A stretch of DNA of 64,000 nt. Origin: Winogradskyella psychrotolerans (GTDB lineage: Bacteria > Bacteroidota > Bacteroidia > Flavobacteriales > Flavobacteriaceae). The notes beneath the pieces were generated by a model. That model made no database searches. It was not told the origin of the DNA and saw only the letters and a list, made by a program, of their open reading frames with translations. Location of the stretch: assembly GCF_018860565.1 (NCBI RefSeq), contig NZ_JAHKPS010000013.1, positions 57,444 through 121,443 of the forward strand, written 5' to 3'. This document shows, piece by piece, positions 27,209 through 35,523 of the stretch. A program made the position numbers and the translations under genes. The first letter of the stretch is position 1; each line of letters opens with the position of its first letter.

Positions 27209-28063
27209 TTAAGATAGTAAACGCAGCTTAGCATTAAGCTTAGCAACTAAGCCCTGAGCAAAAGTACTGCCATACTCTTTTTTACGATACTTCGTAATTG
27301 GAACAATCCCTTTAATAACATTAGTAATAAACAATTCATCTGCTTTTTGAAGTTCAAACGGACTAATAGAAGCCTCTTCTACAATCACATTAACATCCTT
27401 TGCTAATAGTTCTAGTATCTGCTTTCTCATAACTCCCTTAAGACAACCTTCCTCTAAAGGAGGGGTTTTAATTTTACCATCTTTAACTAAGAATAAGTTG
27501 CCATTTAATGCTTCAATAACACTTTTGTTCGTGTTTAAAACCAAACAATTATCAAAATCATTTTCTTTTGCATAAATACTACCAATAACCTGAATAGCTT
27601 TATTATTAGATTTTAATCCAGATAATAATCCTGGTGCTACAAAATAATCTTTATATAAATCTACAGTATAGTTGGCATTAACATCAATAGTATAAAAAGG
27701 GTTATCGTGTGGTTCTAAACTAATATTAAATTGCACTTTTGATTCATTTGATGGTAAATATTTTCCGCCTTCACCTCTATCTACATTTAATCTCACACGT
27801 GCAGACGCCTCAGATAAATTATTAGCTTCAATCGTTTTTAAAATTTCGGCTTCTAGAAACTCCATTGTAAAATTCATAGGGATATCCATTCTAAGAATTC
27901 GCATTGAAGACATGAGTCTAAAATAATGATCCTCCCAAAAGAAGATTTTGCCATTAATGACTTTTAATGTTTCAAAAAGTGCATCTCCATACTTGTACCC
28001 TCTATTATCTACTCTAAGTTTAGAATCTAATTGAGAAAGCAGTTTACCGTTAAAATTTATCAT
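27209..28063 (-). CDS. Class IV PLP-dependent aminotransferase/lyase (PabC-like)
   Basis: A 284-residue fold-type IV PLP enzyme. FNGKLLSQLDSKLRVDNRGYKYGDALFETLKV is the family start, and Lys151 in SGLKSNNKAIQV occupies the Schiff-base lysine site (GxKHLNR in 4-amino-4-deoxychorismate lyase). The conserved end reads ADELFITNVIKGIVPI. Either aminodeoxychorismate lyase (folate synthesis) or a branched-chain aminotransferase; the short length and lysine motif favour the former. Its ATG is immediately downstream of a terminator hairpin. Confidence 0.82.
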   Translation of the reverse strand: MINFNGKLLSQLDSKLRVDNRGYKYGDALFETLKVINGKIFFWEDHYFRLMSSMRILRMDIPMNFTMEFLEAEILKTIEANNLSEASARVRLNVDRGEGGKYLPSNESKVQFNISLEPHDNPFYTIDVNANYTVDLYKDYFVAPGLLSGLKSNNKAIQVIGSIYAKENDFDNCLVLNTNKSVIEALNGNLFLVKDGKIKTPPLEEGCLKGVMRKQILELLAKDVNVIVEEASISPFELQKADELFITNVIKGIVPITKYRKKEYGSTFAQGLVAKLNAKLRLLS

Positions 28064-28100
28064 AAAAAAATCTCGATTTAGTTTTAAAATTAAATCGAGA
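28064..28100 (-). terminator. Intrinsic terminator of the START-like gene, abutting the next start codon
   Basis: A perfect 10-bp stem (TCTCGATTTA at 28071-28080, TAAATCGAGA at 28091-28100) is followed, in minus-strand sense, by seven T's that touch the ATG of the aminotransferase gene at 28063. A TAnnTTTG box for the same strand sits at 28101-28108, so the hairpin could also be in the 5' leader of the downstream gene. Confidence 0.75.
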
Positions 28101-28129
28101 CAAATATATAATAGAATATGTTGTTTTAC

Positions 28130-28522
28130 TTATGCCGAACCTAAAACTTGTTTAAGGCTAGAAATTTGGTTCTCCCAAAGCATCTTTCCTTCGTCAATTT
28201 CGTCTTCTTCTGCAAAATCTGTAATCATTAAAGAGACATCTTTTGTAATTTCATCTACTTGAATACGAATTTCAAAATAGTATGCAGCTCCATCTTCGTC
28301 GTCACTTATCCACCTAAATTTAACACGTTCTCCACTTTTTTTACTTAATAATTTAGCTTGTTCTTCTGAGCCATCCCAAATAAAAGTATATAGTTCTCCA
28401 CGAGAGTTTACATTATCTGCAAACCATTCCGACAAACCAGAAGGTGTTGATATGTAAGTATATATAAGTGCTGGTGATGCCTGAATCACAAACTCCATTT
28501 CGTATTTTTCTTTATCGTCCAT
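28130..28522 (-). CDS. START-like domain protein
   Basis: A 130-residue SRPBCC-fold protein of the Bacteroidota START-like group: KYEMEFVIQASPALIYTYISTPSGLSEWFADNVN, ending in the KMLWENQISSLKQVLGSA helix. Ligand unknown. It ends at the terminator directly before the aminotransferase. Confidence 0.85.
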   Translation of the reverse strand: MDDKEKYEMEFVIQASPALIYTYISTPSGLSEWFADNVNSRGELYTFIWDGSEEQAKLLSKKSGERVKFRWISDDEDGAAYYFEIRIQVDEITKDVSLMITDFAEEDEIDEGKMLWENQISSLKQVLGSA

Positions 28523-28609
28523 ATTACATTGTATTATGTGCTCAATATATACATTTTATAGGTGAGTTCTAAAGATTAAACTAAAATTATTTTTTTTAGT
28601 TTTTATTGT

Positions 28610-28639
28610 TTGCTGTAGTGGAATTTGTTTTTATATTTG
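28610..28639 (+). promoter_or_regulatory. Promoter of tRNA-Met
   Basis: TTTG with its TTG at 28610-28612, a 19-bp spacer, TATATTTG at 28632-28639: consensus Bacteroidota promoter 65 bp upstream of the tRNA. Confidence 0.75.
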
Positions 28640-28703
28640 CAGCCGCAATATCGCACATGTTTAAATCACCTTTTTAAACTATTATATGTGGATTGCGAAT
28701 TAT

Positions 28704-28777
28704 GGCGAGGTAGCTCAGTTGGTTAGAGCGTTGGATTCATAACCCAGAGGTCAGGAGTTCAAATCTCCTTCTCGCTA
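28704..28777 (+). tRNA. tRNA-Met (anticodon CAT)
   Basis: A 74-nt cloverleaf: acceptor GGCGAGG / TCTCGCT (with G-T pairs), D-arm GCTCAGTTGGTTAGAGC, anticodon loop TTCATAA, T-arm AGGAG-TTCAAAT-CTCCT, discriminator A at 28777. CCA is not encoded. The acceptor lacks the first-pair mismatch of initiator tRNA, so the elongator form is likely; a CAT anticodon could also be the tRNA-Ile later modified to lysidine, which is less likely here. Confidence 0.93.
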
Positions 28778-28797
28778 CATCTTAATAGGTTGCAAAT

Positions 28798-28829
28798 AAA
28801 CGGTTTAGTTCACTCTAAACCGTTTTTTT
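28798..28829 (+). terminator. Intrinsic terminator of tRNA-Met
   Basis: AAACGGTTTAG and CTAAACCGTTT form an 11-bp stem with a 6-base loop and a T7 tail, 20 bp after the tRNA. The recombinase ATG follows immediately at 28830. Confidence 0.92.
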
Positions 28830-30200
28830 ATGCATACAATTAATGAATTTATTACCTTTGAACACGATTTAGAACACGATTTGGAACACGTTTTGGCACA
28901 CAAAAAAAATTTTTCTATCCCTAAAATTTATACAGCTAATGGCGATTTAAATAAGCGTTGGTATGTTTATTTTTCTTTCAGAGATCCTAAGACTAACAAG
29001 TTAAAACGTCAAATAAACATTTACGGCACAGCAAATGCCTTTACAAATAAAGAAGATCGTTTAGCTTTATTATCGCTTTATCGCAAAAGACTATTAAGGC
29101 TTTTGCAAAATGGTTACAATCCATATATAGATAATACAGCGCTTTACAAAGCGCAACTAAAAAAAAGAGAAAGCACAATAACACCTCAACCAGCAATTAA
29201 GAAAGAATATGCACAGCCTATAGCATTTCCTTCAAAAATAAATAAGAAAGAAACTTTAGCAACCTCAACGCCTACAATAGAAAAAGAAGAACCTAAAGAG
29301 GCTAGTATGTCTTTACGCGAAGCTTTTGATTTTAGTTTAAATCTAAAAAAGAATCAAATTAGCAATAGATCACTTAAAGATTATGAATATACTACAAATG
29401 CCTTAGTGAAATGGGTAAATACAAATTGCCCTACAATTAAAACCATAGATCAGTTTGATAAAAAAGTAGCGCAGAAGTTCTTAAATCATATTCTAAGTAA
29501 AACGAGTCCAAGAAACAGAAATAATTATAGACTCAATTTAAGTAGTTTATTTCAAGTCTTAGAGGATAATGAGATTATCACATATAATCCCATTAAGAAA
29601 ATAAACGCTTTACGTAGTATTCCTAAACGTAATAAATCCTATAGTACAGAAGAACATAAAAAGATTTTCGAGTATTTAAAAAATGAAGATCCACTGCTCC
29701 TACTCTATATTAAATTTATCAGTTATAATTTTTTAAGACCCGTTGAAGTCTGTCGTCTAAAAATTAAAGATATAAATATTGAAGACCAGACCTTACAGTT
29801 TAAAGCTAAGAACAAGCCTCTTAAAAAGAAGCTTATTCCAAAAAAAATAATTCAAGAACTACCTGACTTGTCTAAATTAGACCCAGAATTTTATTTATTT
29901 ACACCTATAAAAATTGGAGGGGAATGGAATACTAATGAAACCAACAAAACAAATTATTTTTCTAAGCGCTATAAAACTGTTGTAAAAGATCACTTTAAAT
30001 TAGATAAAGACCAAACGCTTTACAGCTTTAGACATACATTTATATCTATACTATACCATGCATTACTTAAAGACTCATCTCCTTTTGCTGCTAAAAGTAA
30101 GTTAATGGAAATAACAGGCCATACTACCATGAGTGCTTTAGAAAAATATTTAAGAGGCATTGATGCTAAATTACCTGATGACTATTCTGATTTATTATGA
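28830..30200 (+). CDS. Tyrosine-type site-specific recombinase (integrase)
   Basis: A 456-residue phage-type integrase. It has an N-terminal basic arm-binding-like region, a SAM-like core-binding domain (about 160-250) and a catalytic domain with Arg303 (FLRPVEVCRL), Arg401 in YSFRHTF (the usual His of HxxR is Tyr398), His431 (ITGHTTMS) and nucleophile Tyr440 (EKYLRG). It presumably inserted the island at tRNA-Met. The ATG lies on the end of the tRNA terminator; no promoter is obvious. It overlaps the next gene by four bases. Confidence 0.9.
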   Translation: MHTINEFITFEHDLEHDLEHVLAHKKNFSIPKIYTANGDLNKRWYVYFSFRDPKTNKLKRQINIYGTANAFTNKEDRLALLSLYRKRLLRLLQNGYNPYIDNTALYKAQLKKRESTITPQPAIKKEYAQPIAFPSKINKKETLATSTPTIEKEEPKEASMSLREAFDFSLNLKKNQISNRSLKDYEYTTNALVKWVNTNCPTIKTIDQFDKKVAQKFLNHILSKTSPRNRNNYRLNLSSLFQVLEDNEIITYNPIKKINALRSIPKRNKSYSTEEHKKIFEYLKNEDPLLLLYIKFISYNFLRPVEVCRLKIKDINIEDQTLQFKAKNKPLKKKLIPKKIIQELPDLSKLDPEFYLFTPIKIGGEWNTNETNKTNYFSKRYKTVVKDHFKLDKDQTLYSFRHTFISILYHALLKDSSPFAAKSKLMEITGHTTMSALEKYLRGIDAKLPDDYSDLL

Positions 30201-30853
30201 GCCAAACTAACGACATATTAGAATTAAGTACTCAAATATTGCGTCCTATTATCTTTTATATTTCACAAGAAATGTTAGAAGGTTTAGAAACGGAACATGC
30301 AGAAATACTGGAGAAAATAGAACTCACAAATTCATTAATGCTCCTTGATATTAACGGAGATCCTCTTTTCTTTGAAAATAAAATTGAACATATAGAACTT
30401 CTAAAAAAAGAAAAAGTACTAAAATCGAATACATTAAAACTTATTGAATTTAAGGCTAAATATGATATTGAAGCCTTTAAATATCATTTTGAAGAATACA
30501 TCAATGATTTAGAAGCTTGGATAGAAGCCTCAGATTATATTAGATTAAATGCTAAAACCGAAGCTAGAAATTATTTTAAGGAGATTCAACCTTACCTTCA
30601 ATTGCAATACGACAATTTAAAACAACATCATCAAGAATTGAAACAACGCTTTGCTAACGTTATATTTAAACCGTTACAAACTGAAGTACTTGTAAAATCC
30701 AATATAAATGTCCCTAAGTCTCAAACTTCAGAAAAACCTAAAAAAGGAAGAAAAAAACGGGTTTTACCTAGTGACGATGAAATTGATAATTACCTACTAG
30801 AAACCGTTTTCGGATTAGATTTATTGAAAATAAACAATAAAAAACCGAAATAA
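30197..30853 (+). CDS. Hypothetical helical protein coupled to the integrase
   Basis: A 218-residue, highly charged protein predicted all-helical from its Lys/Glu/Leu content, with no signal peptide and a basic tail (KKGRKKR). It starts in the integrase stop codon (ATGA), so it is translationally coupled and may be an accessory of integration or excision. No family recognised. Confidence 0.7.
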   Translation: MSQTNDILELSTQILRPIIFYISQEMLEGLETEHAEILEKIELTNSLMLLDINGDPLFFENKIEHIELLKKEKVLKSNTLKLIEFKAKYDIEAFKYHFEEYINDLEAWIEASDYIRLNAKTEARNYFKEIQPYLQLQYDNLKQHHQELKQRFANVIFKPLQTEVLVKSNINVPKSQTSEKPKKGRKKRVLPSDDEIDNYLLETVFGLDLLKINNKKPK

Positions 30854-30893
30854 ATCGTAATTTTACGTACAACAAACGTTTATTTTACGCTAA

Positions 30894-31313
30894 ATGAGAG
30901 ACAATAAATTTTACACTTGCGCGTATTGTTTTAAAGAATTTGAGCCAAAACGGAGACGTGTACAGCGATATTGTAGCAATACTTGTCGTTCTAAGGCATA
31001 TCATGCCCGAAAAACGGAATCACAAGTACTTACAACACCATCCTCAGAAGTAACTACACCTACTCCACACAATGAGAATATGTCATTAGCAGGTGTTGGA
31101 AATGCTGCCGCTGGAGTTCTCGCTGCTAATGCTATTAAAAGCCTTTTAACGAAAGAATCTAACAAACCTGCCACTAAAGGGGATCTTACTCAATTATTGG
31201 AAAAATTAAATAGTCGTTATCATTTTATAAAAAATATGCAACCTAACGAATTTGGACAGTACCCTTATTTTGATATGGTTGAGGGGGTGGTTGTTTATAT
31301 GAGGAACAATTAG
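30894..31313 (+). CDS. Small zinc-ribbon protein
   Basis: A 139-residue protein. The N-terminus holds a C-x2-C ... C-x3-C zinc ribbon (YTCAYCFKEFEPKRRRVQRYCSNTCRSKAYHARK region, residues 8-41), embedded in basic residues that suit nucleic-acid binding. The middle has an Ala/Gly-rich helix (AAAGVLAANAIKSLL). Third gene in the integrase set; its last four bases overlap the end of the convergent hsdR. Confidence 0.7.
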   Translation: MRDNKFYTCAYCFKEFEPKRRRVQRYCSNTCRSKAYHARKTESQVLTTPSSEVTTPTPHNENMSLAGVGNAAAGVLAANAIKSLLTKESNKPATKGDLTQLLEKLNSRYHFIKNMQPNEFGQYPYFDMVEGVVVYMRNN

Positions 31314-34300
31314 ATATTATTTTTTTTAAAATTTTCAGCTTGCTCAAAGATCTCCTTAAAAACCTCATCTTTAGTGATCGGAGGATAATCGTTTTCAGCT
31401 AAAAGAATTATTAAGTCTACTTTTAGCTCTGCTTTAATATCATCTCTTTGGTTCCAGTCTGTATATTTTGCTTTATCATCCACAACTTTCTTAACCTCCT
31501 TTGCTAAGTGTATTAATTTATCGTCTGGATAATTAAAATCGTATTTATGTGCTATAGCCTTTAGAATATCATAAAATGCTTTTTCTTCAAAATCGATACC
31601 CATGTCTTGAAACGACTCTTTTTCTTTTCTAAGCTCATGATATAAATCTATAATTTCATCTGTAAAATCTTCCAGAACGTTACTTTGCAGAATATCTTGT
31701 TCGCTACGCTCGTTATATTTATCTACTATAGATTTAAACTTTTTAGAGAAATCAACCCCTTGCATTTTATTTGTTTTCTTTAATTCATCAATAGCTTTCA
31801 GTAGCAGCTGTTGCAAGAGTTTAATCTTAGTATTGGGCAATTTTATTTTCTCGATTTTTGATAAATAGGCTTCATCAAAAATATCTATTTCATTCTGCTG
31901 GTCTTCTCCTAATTTAAAGATCTCTTCAACGCCATCACTTTGCAACGCATCTTTTATCATTTCGCGCACTCTAGCATTCATCTGTGCTGTATCTGGTGCG
32001 TTTCCTTTGGTAAGTTTGTATACAATAGAACGTATAGCTAAATAAAAATGAATATGGTCTTTCTGCTCTTCCGTAAATGCATCAGCACCACAACAGATAT
32101 CGTAAGCTGCTTTTAAGCGTTTTACAATATTCATAAAACGGGTTTCTATATTCTTGGTACGCTGTACAAACTCAGCTCCTAAGTTTAGGCATTCTAGCTG
32201 TTTTACTCCTTTTCCTAAGAAATAATTAGAAGCATCAAACTTATGAAACAGTTTGGCTAACAAATCTAATTGGTCTTTTACAACTACGATAGACGTTTCA
32301 ATATCTTCAAAATTCTGACCATCAACCGCAGAATACTGCTTTAACGCTAAATTCATCTGCTTTTTAAATCCAATATAATCGACAACTAAACCTTTAGATT
32401 TGGTCTTGTACTTTCTATTTACTCTAGATATCGTTTGAATTAGATTATGCTGTTGTATGGGTTTATCTATATACATAGTATCTAGAAAAGGGACATCGAA
32501 ACCAGTTAACCACATATCGACTACAATAGCAATCTTAAAGTTCGATTTTTCGTTTTTAAATTGTCGGTCTAATTCTTTTCTATCCTCTTTTGTACCTAGT
32601 AAATCGTACATTTCTTTTGGGTCATCTTTACCTCGTGTCATTATCATTTTAATGCGCTCCATTGGTTTGATTTCCTTTTTCTCCTTTTCGGTAAGTGTAG
32701 ACCCTTCCTCAAAGGCTTTTACCTCTGCCCATTGCGGTCTTAAAGCTACGATCTCTTGATATAAATGAAACGCTATAGGTCTAGAACTACACACAAACAA
32801 AGCTTTACCTTTTATGGTTGCCCCCTCCTCTATTCTGGTTTCATAGTGCTTTACAAAATCTTCAGCTACCGCTCTTAGACGGTCTGGATCACCAATAACG
32901 GCATTCATATTTGCTGATGCCTTTTTACTTTCTTCTATTTGATAATCGTTAGCTCCTTCTTCTGCACACAATCTATAGTACTCTTCTATTTCGTAAAGCT
33001 TTTTATTTTCTAGAACTACTTTTGCAGCACGACCTTCATAAACAATACGTACCGTGATTTCATCTTTTTCGGACTCTGTCATGGTATATGAATCTATAAT
33101 GTCTCCAAACACATTTAAAGTCGCATCTATTGGTGTACCTGTAAACCCAACATAGGTTGCATTTGGTAAGGAATCGTGTAAATACTTAGCAAATCCATAG
33201 GTTTTTTTTACGCCATCTTCTGTAACCGTTACTTTTTGGTCTAAGTTAATTTGACTACGATGAGCTTCGTCTGAGATACAAATCACATTAGTTCTATCGG
33301 TTAAAACCTCTAAGTCTTCTGTAAATTTATGTATAGTTGTTAAAAATACACCTCCACTTTTTCTGCCTTTCAGTAATTCTTTTAGTTCTTTTCGGCTTTC
33401 TACACTTATAATATTGTTGTCACCTATATATTGTTTTGCATTTGTAAATTCCGCTGATAATTGATCATCTAAATCGGTGCGGTCAGTTATAATAATTAGT
33501 GTAGGACTTTTAAAATGTGGACTACGCATTAACAGTCTCGACAAAAACAACATCGTAAAACTTTTACCACAACCTGTAGCTCCAAAATAGGTTCCGCCTT
33601 TACCGTCCCCTTCTGGTTTTTGGTGCTGCTTTATGTTTTCTAACAACTTAGTAGCCGCATAATATTGCGGATAACGACACACAATTTTTAACTCATGCTT
33701 GTTAGAATCTGGAAAATATATAAAATGATGTATAACTTGTCTTAATCTATTTTTATTAAACAAGCCTTGGATCATGGTATACATGCTATTGATACCATCC
33801 ACTTCTTTATCTAAGCCTAATACTTTTCTCCAAGCATAATAAAACTCGTAATTAGCGAAAAACGAGCCCATTTTATTATTTACACCATCGCTAATGATAC
33901 AAAAGGCATTGTACTTAAATAGTTCGGGAATATCCCGTCTATAACGTGTGGTTAATTGCACATAAGCATCATGTATTGTAGTGTTTTCTCTAATAGCAGT
34001 TTTAAACTCAAAGACCACTAAAGGCAATCCATTGATGTATAATATACCATCTGGAATACGCTTTTCATAGCCGTTGATTTCTAACTGGTTTACAATTTTA
34101 TAGGTATTGTTATCTGAATTTGAGTAATCAATAAGATGAATATATAAGTCTTTTTTAGAACGGTCTTCTCGCTCTAGCTGAAACCCATTAGAGATCAGTT
34201 TCATGATTTGCTTATTAGACTCATATAAATCTGAAGCGCTAAATACTTCTAGCTTACGGATAACAGAATTAATTTCGGTATCTGTAATATTATCGTCTTT

Positions 34301-34453
34301 ATATTGGCTTTGCAAATAGCTTATAATATCTGCTTTAATAAGCACATCTTCAGGCTTACGCTCAATGGTATTTCCTAACACATGTGGAATACCTTCGTGA
34401 CCTAATAACTCTATAAAAACGTTTTCTAGTTGTGCTTCTGTGAATTTGCTCAT
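31310..34453 (-). CDS. hsdR: Type I restriction enzyme R subunit (HsdR)
   Basis: A 1,047-residue motor-nuclease. The N-terminal PD-(D/E)xK nuclease has PD at 134-135 and Glu149-x-Lys151 (VVFEFK). The SF2 translocase has Walker A GATGCGKS (291-298), DEAH (395-398), FTGTP and the motif VI region QTISRVNRKY. The C-terminal helical part contacts the methylase. Complete, no frameshift. Last gene of the 13.6-kb operon, 10 kb from hsdM/hsdS, an unusual separation. Confidence 0.95.
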   Translation of the reverse strand: MSKFTEAQLENVFIELLGHEGIPHVLGNTIERKPEDVLIKADIISYLQSQYKDDNITDTEINSVIRKLEVFSASDLYESNKQIMKLISNGFQLEREDRSKKDLYIHLIDYSNSDNNTYKIVNQLEINGYEKRIPDGILYINGLPLVVFEFKTAIRENTTIHDAYVQLTTRYRRDIPELFKYNAFCIISDGVNNKMGSFFANYEFYYAWRKVLGLDKEVDGINSMYTMIQGLFNKNRLRQVIHHFIYFPDSNKHELKIVCRYPQYYAATKLLENIKQHQKPEGDGKGGTYFGATGCGKSFTMLFLSRLLMRSPHFKSPTLIIITDRTDLDDQLSAEFTNAKQYIGDNNIISVESRKELKELLKGRKSGGVFLTTIHKFTEDLEVLTDRTNVICISDEAHRSQINLDQKVTVTEDGVKKTYGFAKYLHDSLPNATYVGFTGTPIDATLNVFGDIIDSYTMTESEKDEITVRIVYEGRAAKVVLENKKLYEIEEYYRLCAEEGANDYQIEESKKASANMNAVIGDPDRLRAVAEDFVKHYETRIEEGATIKGKALFVCSSRPIAFHLYQEIVALRPQWAEVKAFEEGSTLTEKEKKEIKPMERIKMIMTRGKDDPKEMYDLLGTKEDRKELDRQFKNEKSNFKIAIVVDMWLTGFDVPFLDTMYIDKPIQQHNLIQTISRVNRKYKTKSKGLVVDYIGFKKQMNLALKQYSAVDGQNFEDIETSIVVVKDQLDLLAKLFHKFDASNYFLGKGVKQLECLNLGAEFVQRTKNIETRFMNIVKRLKAAYDICCGADAFTEEQKDHIHFYLAIRSIVYKLTKGNAPDTAQMNARVREMIKDALQSDGVEEIFKLGEDQQNEIDIFDEAYLSKIEKIKLPNTKIKLLQQLLLKAIDELKKTNKMQGVDFSKKFKSIVDKYNERSEQDILQSNVLEDFTDEIIDLYHELRKEKESFQDMGIDFEEKAFYDILKAIAHKYDFNYPDDKLIHLAKEVKKVVDDKAKYTDWNQRDDIKAELKVDLIILLAENDYPPITKDEVFKEIFEQAENFKKNNI

Positions 34454-34469
34454 TTTAACTATAACTAAC

Positions 34470-35495
34470 TTAGTTCTCTAAATATAACTCTTTTGTAGAA
34501 GTTATATGAGGCTCTTTAATTTCTTTAATGCCTATTTCTTGTTCTTTTACAATAGCAGCAATACTCACCAAAACATTAATGCCATGCATACTATCTGGGT
34601 TTTTAATTCCTAAATACATCTGTTGAGTAAATTCACTTGTAATCTCAACATTAGCAGCTATGATATTTTCTCTTGTGCCAATAGGATAATGTTTAAAAGC
34701 GTCTTTATTTAAAAAGAGACTATTATTTGAATGATCTAATAAATACACATCACAATAATCTGCTCCTGGTGGAGTAGCTAATTGATCTATAGCAAAGCCT
34801 AGGCTTCCTGTACTATCCACTAAACTACTTAAATCTGAAACTAAATTAATTTGTTCATTGGTGCTTTCTATCAAATCATTATCTCTAAAGGACGACACTG
34901 TATAATACCATTTTACTGTATTTTGAGGTAAAACAAAAGGCAGTGTAACTCTAGACTTGCCTCCTTTAAACATAGCATTAGAACCACTATTCACATAGAA
35001 ATGCTGATTTTTAGTCACTTCCTTTACTTTATATGACTCGCTTTTAACATATTCTTCTTGTCTAATCGTATATGTTGTATCTGTTAAAGTACGTTCTTTT
35101 ACTGTGGTATTAAATGAAATTAAATCTTCTGAAACTGGAATTCTATCTATTTTAAAGTTACATATACGCCTTGCTAATGACGTATTTTCAAATTTAAAAA
35201 TATAAATCCCAGTCCTTTTTATCACAACCTCCTTCTGATTAATAGTTATAACATTAAAGTCTGAGTACACTTTAGAAGCCTTATATTCAATTATTTCAAA
35301 ATTCTTGAGTTTTTTACCACGTTCTTCAGAATAATTAATAATTATCTTATCCCCTTCTGCAAAACCATAAGCCATTTGATGCGTTGACATTGGCGCTATT
35401 CTAAAATTTAAGTCAGCAACGTTTATTGGGCTTGTTTCTGCTTTTAATTGGGTTGAAAAGGTGAGTAATAGTAACAGTAGGTAAATCTGTTTCAT
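34470..35495 (-). CDS. Secreted beta-rich (GOLD-like) protein of unknown function
   Basis: A 341-residue protein with a signal peptide (MKQIYLLLLLLTFSTQLKAE). The segment with HQMAYGFAEGDKIIINYSEERGKKL and RTGIYIFKFENTSLARRICNFKIDRIP resembles the GOLD-type beta-sandwich regions of envelope proteins in this phylum. Its place between DUF262 and hsdR (gaps of 28 and 16 bp), inside an operon of cytoplasmic restriction proteins, is odd. Function unknown. Confidence 0.7.
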   Translation of the reverse strand: MKQIYLLLLLLTFSTQLKAETSPINVADLNFRIAPMSTHQMAYGFAEGDKIIINYSEERGKKLKNFEIIEYKASKVYSDFNVITINQKEVVIKRTGIYIFKFENTSLARRICNFKIDRIPVSEDLISFNTTVKERTLTDTTYTIRQEEYVKSESYKVKEVTKNQHFYVNSGSNAMFKGGKSRVTLPFVLPQNTVKWYYTVSSFRDNDLIESTNEQINLVSDLSSLVDSTGSLGFAIDQLATPPGADYCDVYLLDHSNNSLFLNKDAFKHYPIGTRENIIAANVEITSEFTQQMYLGIKNPDSMHGINVLVSIAAIVKEQEIGIKEIKEPHITSTKELYLEN

Positions 35496-35523
35496 TTTTA
35501 ATTATTTAATTTTAGTATTAAGT

